Shown here one piece after another: positions 58,230-64,000 of a stretch of 64,000 nt of DNA. Source of the DNA: Ptychodera flava (taxonomy: Eukaryota; Hemichordata; Enteropneusta; Ptychoderidae). The notes below the pieces were generated by a model, which did no database searches, was not told the origin of the DNA, and was given only the letters and a program-made list of their open reading frames with translations. The DNA lies in the NCBI RefSeq assembly GCF_041260155.1, contig NC_091931.1, positions 48,741,433 to 48,805,432 on the forward strand. Reading direction: 5' to 3'. Positions within the stretch are counted from its first letter, which is position 1, and every line of letters begins with the position of its first letter. A program made the translations under genes and the position numbers.

Positions 58230-58616
58230 ACTTCATGGTATCTTTCAATGCGACTTAATTCATAAATGAGCAGTCGACACAGGTGTCTCCAATTTAAAAG
58301 ACGTTTATACAAAATTTCAGAGAGCAAGTAAGAAGAAAAATATAGCCTGGAAAGGAAATGATGAATATAATATTCTTCCCGTTTGACGAAAACCCCTTTA
58401 GAGATATATTCATTGCTTAAATTAAAATTGAGTGCAATGCATGACAGAAAGTATGTATGTGCGAATGTGTCATGAATAGAGTGTGGAGAAAAAAAATTCC
58501 AGCAATTTATTGAACTACTCCTTTTTGAGAGCTGGATTTTGCCTAGTGATTTTGACTGCGTTGTCTTCGCTAGGAGACCAGGCACCATACGTTATGAGCT
58601 CTAATCCGATTGGGAA
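58230..58616. other. Unit 6 flank matching 43,170-43,560, no gene seen
   Basis: Long open frames here and at 43,246-43,696 share sequence but are on different strands and are not conserved as proteins, so I treat both as non-coding spacer. Confidence 0.55.
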
Positions 58617-58620
58617 TTAA

Positions 58621-58970
58621 GGTAGTTTGCGCCCCGAAAGTGAAAGATTTAAACATTTGTTCAAACTTTCCTCAATGAAACTTGCAACCATTCTCTTACC
58701 AAATCAACAATAAAAATCAGGGACCACCGTGCATAGTTTAGAACTAGCGAAACAAAGCACTCAACATTTTGCGATATTTATAATGTAAAATAGCCACTAT
58801 CTCTGTGTTAATTTTACATGGTGAAATAAAATTTTGGAAATCCGAAAAACTAAGACGGTGAAAGTTTTTTTTCTCAAAGAGCATTTAAATGAGCCCCCTA
58901 AAGTGGGAGACTAGAAAAGAATTGTAGAGATTTGAGAGTCAGAATATCTTTCCAAGTGGCTCATTCTACC
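58621..58970. mobile_element. TTAA-target MITE at a new site, unit 6
   Basis: 350 bp, ends GGTAGTTTGCGCC and, reversed, GGTAGAATGAGCC, flanked by TTAA at 58,617-58,620 and 58,971-58,974. Unit 5 at 43,546-43,553 has the empty site with one TTAA (GGGAATTAAATGGATT). Internally homologous to the copies at 14,900, 20,699, 26,992 and 35,115. TTAA targeting suggests piggyBac-type mobilisation. Confidence 0.85.
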
Positions 58971-60687
58971 TTAATTGGATTACATGGTGGGATGTTGAAC
59001 AGTGATTCTTCATACATAAACGTACTTTGTATACACCAGTCTTGGTGAGTCAGTCTACTTATCACCAAAAGTCAAAATTTCCCGTTAGACGAGACTACTT
59101 CATAGGCGAAAACTCAATGTCAAACAATTCTCCGCATTCACAGTGCCAGTCTAACATTTGGAATCGTACTTTCACGACCATAGTCGTTAGCAATAATTCT
59201 TGGCTCACCTGATTTGTGTTTATGTTTTCGAGATTAGTTGAAGCTAATGAGAAGACCTGTGACATACGGAAATCATTTCAAATTGATGTAAAATTCACCG
59301 TCGATCTATTTCTATCCTTTCATGTATACATAGCTAAATATTTAGTAATTGTGAAGTTGACTGTTCACCGTTATGCTTTACGCGATGTTCGGTTGTCACC
59401 TGGGTGTCTATTGTTTGGGGAAACTACACTGCTTTCACCTTTGCTACGAAATCAAACACTTCCTACATAACAGGTAAGCATCACTCACAAGAAATATTCA
59501 GTCTCTAGCAGTATCGTCAATGACGTTATCATATTTCAGAACGAAGCAAAATAGTTCTTATAATACCACGATGTGGCTCAGCCTAAGAGCTCGTGCAGAG
59601 TAAGATTTGGTATTTCGATTGAAAGTGCTGTTACACTCATATGGTCGATTGTGGTATGTTCGTCATAATTTTAAAGATAATTCCATCGATGACTTTATCA
59701 TGTCTATCTTTATCTGACGAAAATATTGCATTTAGGGTGGTGTGCCTTCCACTGAACTGCTCTGTACTTTTCAGAAGTACGGAAAACGCCAAACAAGTCG
59801 TGCGTTTCAAAAAATGTTTTACTTTGCATGCCGATGCAAATATATACGCCATTTTATCAATTTTTAAGGTCCGATATCAAACAGAACATTACGCAATCGC
59901 GGAGAGTTTTCGTAAATGATACAAACACTGAATTATTGACTTATTTAAAGATTGAGAGCTTACCGGTGAAGATGGGTGTGGCCTATGCGTGACTCGATTT
60001 TTTACTCTGTTAATGAGAGTTTTGAATCAGTTCTATAAGTGAGATAAAAGTTTTGATCTATAAGTAAGATGAAACTGCAGGTCATTTTCCCAAGGTCACT
60101 TTTTACCCAATCTCCTTTTATTTCTGTTATTATATCAGTATATTTTTATTTAAAATATTTAAAGGTTTTAAAGTCCATCTTGGATTTGTTCAGACATTGT
60201 AAATCCATCCGATGTATTTGCCATTATCATTCAAATTAGAAACGATCACGCGGTGACATTTCGGGCAATTTGATTTTGATACGAGAACATTTGGATGACG
60301 TTTGTCGAGTTAGTACTTTGTGTTGTTTACAGTTTCCGCAAAAACTGATTGGAAAACACCTTCAAATCCCTGTATATCATGAACAATCATGATCAACGTA
60401 GAAGAGTTGGTACTTGTCGAATATTTAGCGCTAATAGATTAACAAGTAAATTAAAATAAATCGCAGTAGACTAGCATTGTTATTCGCTGCAGCTGATCAA
60501 GCGACAATATTTTTCTTCTTGAAGCTGCATGAGAATTTCCGTCACAAACGTTTGCCATTTCAGCATGACGAATTATTTCTGTTGTTGTGGTAACACGAAG
60601 TGAGACATCCACCTTTCCTTACAATGTTACAGAAAATATGATTTTGAGATAGAATTCCCATGTCCATAAACTTTGCGCAATAATTAT

Positions 60688-61123
60688 TGCCACATCCGAT
60701 TTCACCGATAAAATTATAACAACGTTAAAATAACAACTATCACCCTAATTCTGAATACGTATAGTACTTGTTTATATAACGAAATTAAGAAAGAATATAT
60801 GAATCAGTGGTAGAAGGTATAAGTAACCAAACATCGATGCCTCGATGCTCAATCGTCTCTTTCAGAATATTGAAAAATGGCATCGAAGTAATATAAATAG
60901 ATGGATGCCACATCCGATTTCACCGATAAAATTATAACAACGTTAAAATAACAACTATCACCCTAATTCTGAATACGTATAGTACTTGTTTATATAACGA
61001 AATTAAGAAAGAATATATGAATCAGTGGTAGAAGGTATAAGTAACCAAACATCGATGCCTCGATGCTCAATCGTCTCTTTCAGAATATTGAAAAATGGCA
61101 TCGAAGTAATATAAATAGATGGA
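60688..61123. repeat. Perfect 218-bp tandem duplication
   Basis: 60,688-60,905 and 60,906-61,123 appear identical, beginning TGCCACATCCGATTTCACCG. Unit 5 (46,577-46,800) has one copy. Very recent or kept equal by conversion, or an assembly duplication. Confidence 0.9.
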
Positions 61124-61529
61124 TAAATAGTAAGTCTTCGTTCCAACATAAGCTGCAAGTCATATGGGCTGTAACTGTCGATTCTATCGATGAATGGTGA
61201 CGAGACCTATTACGGTGCTTAAAGTGTCCTGCTTGTCAGGAAAGCAATTAGTTAGTATGGGAAAGAGAATTATGCTGGTCCCCAGGATAGGCTTTTACTG
61301 GGGTCTAATGTAGGAGGACCGAGACGATTTGATAGAAGGTGTCTGTGATTCGTTGAAATCGTCATGTGAACACACACGCGATTTTAAGTACTTTATATCA
61401 GGCTAATTAAAAAGTGTATGTGCTTCTTGGTAACCGGACCTACCCTGCTTGAAATGCTCGACCTTTATTTAGTATGTTTAAAAATCACTTATGATTATGC
61501 CTAACATACTAAATAAAGGAAATATCACT

Positions 61530-61557
61530 GTCCCTCCACCTACGTGGGTGGAGGGAC
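61530..61557. repeat. Perfect 11-bp-arm hairpin GTCCCTCCACC
   Basis: GTCCCTCCACC, loop TACGTG, GGTGGAGGGAC. The arms extend further (CACT/TGTG) with one mismatch. Absent from the matching place in unit 5 (about 47,295). Confidence 0.85.
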
Positions 61558-61914
61558 TGTGGATATATATTATGAAAACAAGAGTAGACTTACCTACAGT
61601 CTTGTTAATGTAAAACTGAAAAATAAAACCTAAGGAAAGCCGATTCTACAAACTGAGTATGTTTTTATTGTATGGGAATAGATTGCGCATTCTGATAATT
61701 GGTCGCATTGCGTGGACAGTACTCGTACTGCTGGTGTGATCTCTTAGTTGTAGCGTTTTCACGTCGTTGTAGTATAAAACTTCTGGGTTCGGGGAACCCC
61801 TTATTTGTCCACGAAATGCAGGGACTTACCTATTCAAGACATACGAAATTAACACTTGAGTGGAAAGTGGAATCCGCTTATGTCTAGTATAAAGAACGGG
61901 CTGAAACAATGCGC

Positions 61915-62050
61915 TGTTTTCAATCGGGTTCGAACCCACAATATTCGGCATCTAGTCACCTAGCACAGAAGAAACAGACAACACCACTCAGCCAAATCAA
62001 CACTCTCAAAAAGAGTGGTTCAATAACCGGGCGAAGTTGTTGCATTCTGT
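61915..62050 (-). mobile_element. tRNA-derived SINE, copy C
   Basis: Best-preserved tRNA-like core: on the minus strand A-box TTGGCTGAGTGGT (61,984-61,996) and B-box GGGTTCGAACCC (61,925-61,936). The hairpin CACTCTC-AAAA-GAGTG lies at 62,000-62,016. Same site as copy B in unit 5. Confidence 0.7.
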
Positions 62051-62670
62051 TCATGGTCATTATCGAGACAGAAAGATGTGAATACCCCTTAATGGCGTTT
62101 AGTTTAGGAACAGTGCATACTTTACATTAGTCAAAGTTATGTGCAATGATAGTCAGATGTTCGATGAACAGTATTAGTGCCATTTCAATTGACATCAATG
62201 ACGGATTTATTGATTAAATCACAAAATTGGCAAAATTTGCAAGTCATCAATTTGATGTCGTGTGCATATTATTGTAGTTAAATACTAAAAGAATGCATTC
62301 GGCGACGGGCATTTGACAACATCGAATTAATTGGCCATAAACGTATGCAGCTATATCGTCATAAAGTAATGAAGGATTGACATTCAAGTCGTAAAATGTG
62401 AAAATGCTTGCAATAAATCTTTTGACGAAGAAAGATTGAAAACCTTTAAATTATGCTTCACTCACGCACAGTCCATAATAAAAGAGGAAAGAGCGACAAG
62501 ATAAAAGAACGCTACGCAACTTAGGAGGACGACAAACGGCAGCAAGTCAACTTTCAGAAGTCAAAGTTGTCAAATTACACTACCTTCCTATTTCGGTAAG
62601 AGTGTTTTACATTCATTTCCGCTTGAAGATAGCTGTTTAGTTTCATCATGGAAGAATGGTTAATTCTTCG

Positions 62671-62883
62671 AACACGATAGGAACTATTTTGGGGTAACTG
62701 GATCTTCATATTTTTCAAATTTCTCAAAAGTGTTAGGTGATCTATAGCTGAATGTTATGATATTACAAATTATTCATAAAAGTAAGTATATAACTTGAAC
62801 AGAATAGCAAATGAGCTTACATTTGGAGATGAAACCGACATTACTTCAACAACCAATTATCCCAAATTAGTTCGAATCGTGTT
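62671..62883. mobile_element. Small MITE, about 213 bp, 30-bp inverted ends, unit 6 only
   Basis: Left end AACACGATAGGAACTATTTT; right end, reversed, AACACGATTCGAACTAATTT; similarity continues for about 30 bp (TTTGGG, TAA, TGG). Unit 5 at about 48,365 has the uninterrupted sequence TTATTCTTTGCCATGC. Non-coding. Superfamily not known. Confidence 0.75.
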
Positions 62884-63038
62884 TTTGCCATGCTCTAAAT
62901 AAATTATCGACCTTATATTCTGTCACGTTCAAGTCGGACCTCGTCCCGCTGACATCCATTGAATCATGAAAATGTAGGCTATTATTGATCAAATTTACCC
63001 CACTTAACCCATGAAGGGCAATTTTACTAGTCATAGTC

Positions 63039-63302
63039 TAAATCATAGATGAGGAATTATCACGTTGGTATACGTACCTGCTGCTAAATCATAGATGAGG
63101 AATTATCACGTTGGTATACGTACCTGCTGCTAAATCATAGATGAGGAATTATCACGTTGGTATACGTACCTGCTGCTAAATCATAGATGAGGAATTATCA
63201 CGTTGGTATACCTGCTGCTAAATCAGAGATGAGGAATTATCACGTTGGTATACCTGCTGCTAGATCATAGATGAGGAATTATCACGTTGGTATACCTGCT
63301 GC
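63039..63302. repeat. Six tandem 46/42-bp repeats
   Basis: Three 46-bp units (TAAATCATAGATGAGGAATT...TATACGTACCTGCTGC at 63,039, 63,085, 63,131), then three 42-bp units lacking GTAC (63,177, 63,219, 63,261). Other array units have a single copy. No spacers, so not CRISPR. Confidence 0.95.
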
Positions 63303-63685
63303 CATTTAAAGGAAAAGCACTAAGCATCGATAACTTTGGCCGAATGCTTTATTACAATTGAAGACCAAAGTTAGATTGTAAACAACATATACACATGAGC
63401 ACAACGAAAAATAATTAATGCCAGATACATTGAAAATTTATTTTCGTTTTAATTTATCCCTGCTCGGTCATAATATTGATTGCCTTGTGGTGTCGATAAG
63501 AGTATCTTATCGTCCTGTGAGGTCATTTCAAAACGATTATATTTTTATATAAATTACATATTCATGTTCTTAACATTTTATTGTCGCTGTGCGTCACGAA
63601 ATGTAATTGACACGTTTTGGACTAGCTTGACAAATACAGACTGTCAGCGACCATTGATTTGTCGGTGTTTTTTTCCCTAGCAATC

Positions 63686-63746
63686 ATGAAGGCTGCCTTT
63701 TGTTTGGTGTTATTGTGCGTTGTAGTAGCAACCGTGGAATCATTTG
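63686..63746 (+). CDS. Secreted cysteine-rich peptide, array copy 6, signal exon (rest beyond window)
   Basis: Signal exon encoding MKAAFCLVLLCVVVATVESF, preceded by the acceptor TTTTTTTCCCTAG and followed by the GTAAGT donor at 63,747. Protein sequence identical to copies 1 and 4. The mature exon would be expected about 700-760 bp downstream, outside the window. The intron start matches the other copies, so the gene is probably complete. Confidence 0.8.
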
Positions 63747-64000
63747 GTAAGTTTCTTCAAGTCAATGGCTGACAGTGAGGATGAATTTTAATGCGCTTAT
63801 GAATCCATTCTATATTTGATGGCTTTATTCCTTTGTTAGTCTTTTAAAATTTGGTTTCTCTTTCACAATTAGTACGAGTAATCACTTAATACTGATGCAA
63901 AAATATTCCGATATTGTTAAAGGGTGCTTTTCATAAGTTATAAAAATGAAGTATGTTTTGGTAAAAAGACCATTAAAACGTTTCGTTAAAAACGTAGAAA

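Larger units (their letters stand above)
58975..63680. other. Spacer/upstream region of peptide gene 6, no gene seen
   Basis: Matches 45,540-48,923 with several private insertions listed separately. Donor-like CAG|GTAAGC at 59,473. 59,900-60,400 includes DNA not present in unit 5. No protein-coding sequence supported. Confidence 0.55.

Noticed and set aside
63039-63302. CRISPR-like array
   Set aside because: Units are contiguous with no spacers, in an animal genome.

Overview
The window looks like intergenic and gene-cluster DNA of an invertebrate animal. It has spliced genes with canonical GT-AG introns, several LINE groups, a Penelope-like element, TTAA and TAA target-site MITEs, a tRNA-derived SINE and a protein-primed-polymerase Polinton. 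I cannot name the species; a marine invertebrate such as a hemichordate, lancelet or mollusc is a guess from the repeat mix.

Layout. 1-10,172: most of a Polinton (Maverick), a virus-like fossil, running from integrase to a probable right terminus. It carries an integrase with chromodomain, a DEDDh-type exonuclease part, a P-loop nucleoside-kinase-like protein, an unknown 250-residue protein, protein-primed DNA polymerase B, a major capsid protein and several small virion-type proteins. It ends in a promoter-like segment with paired TGACTCA and kappaB-like motifs. 10,300-11,640: a 140-bp tandem repeat built around X-box-like palindromes, then two LINE 3' ends.

11,640-64,000: a tandem array of a small secreted cysteine-rich peptide gene that I do not recognise. 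Five mature-peptide exons (17.1, 22.9, 29.2, 39.6 and 49.7 kb) and four signal-peptide exons (16.4, 38.8, 48.9 and 63.7 kb) are visible, all on the + strand. The product is about 80 residues: a 20-residue signal peptide, a conserved NLT/NLS glycosylation site and a C-terminal six-cysteine block (CC-x4-C-x5-C-x3-C-x-C). A phase-1 intron separates signal and mature exons. A splice acceptor lies just before the ATG, and most copies show a 3'-UTR intron and an AATAAA. Copies 2 and 3 (a 6.27-kb tandem duplication) have lost the signal-peptide exon but keep the mature exon open.

The spacers are long and record their history through insertions: TTAA MITEs, solo LTRs, Penelope tails, an L1/Tx1-like LINE tail, nested TAA (Harbinger-type) MITEs, a tRNA-like SINE, and a 3.2-kb CR1-type LINE split by two later insertions. 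These markers, with paired filled and empty sites, order the duplications. Units 2 and 3 are youngest. Units 5 and 6 are sisters. A 427-bp tract shared without visible difference by units 1 and 2 looks like gene conversion. No rRNA, functional tRNA or CRISPR array was seen. Outside the mobile elements, the peptide family is the only gene I can support.
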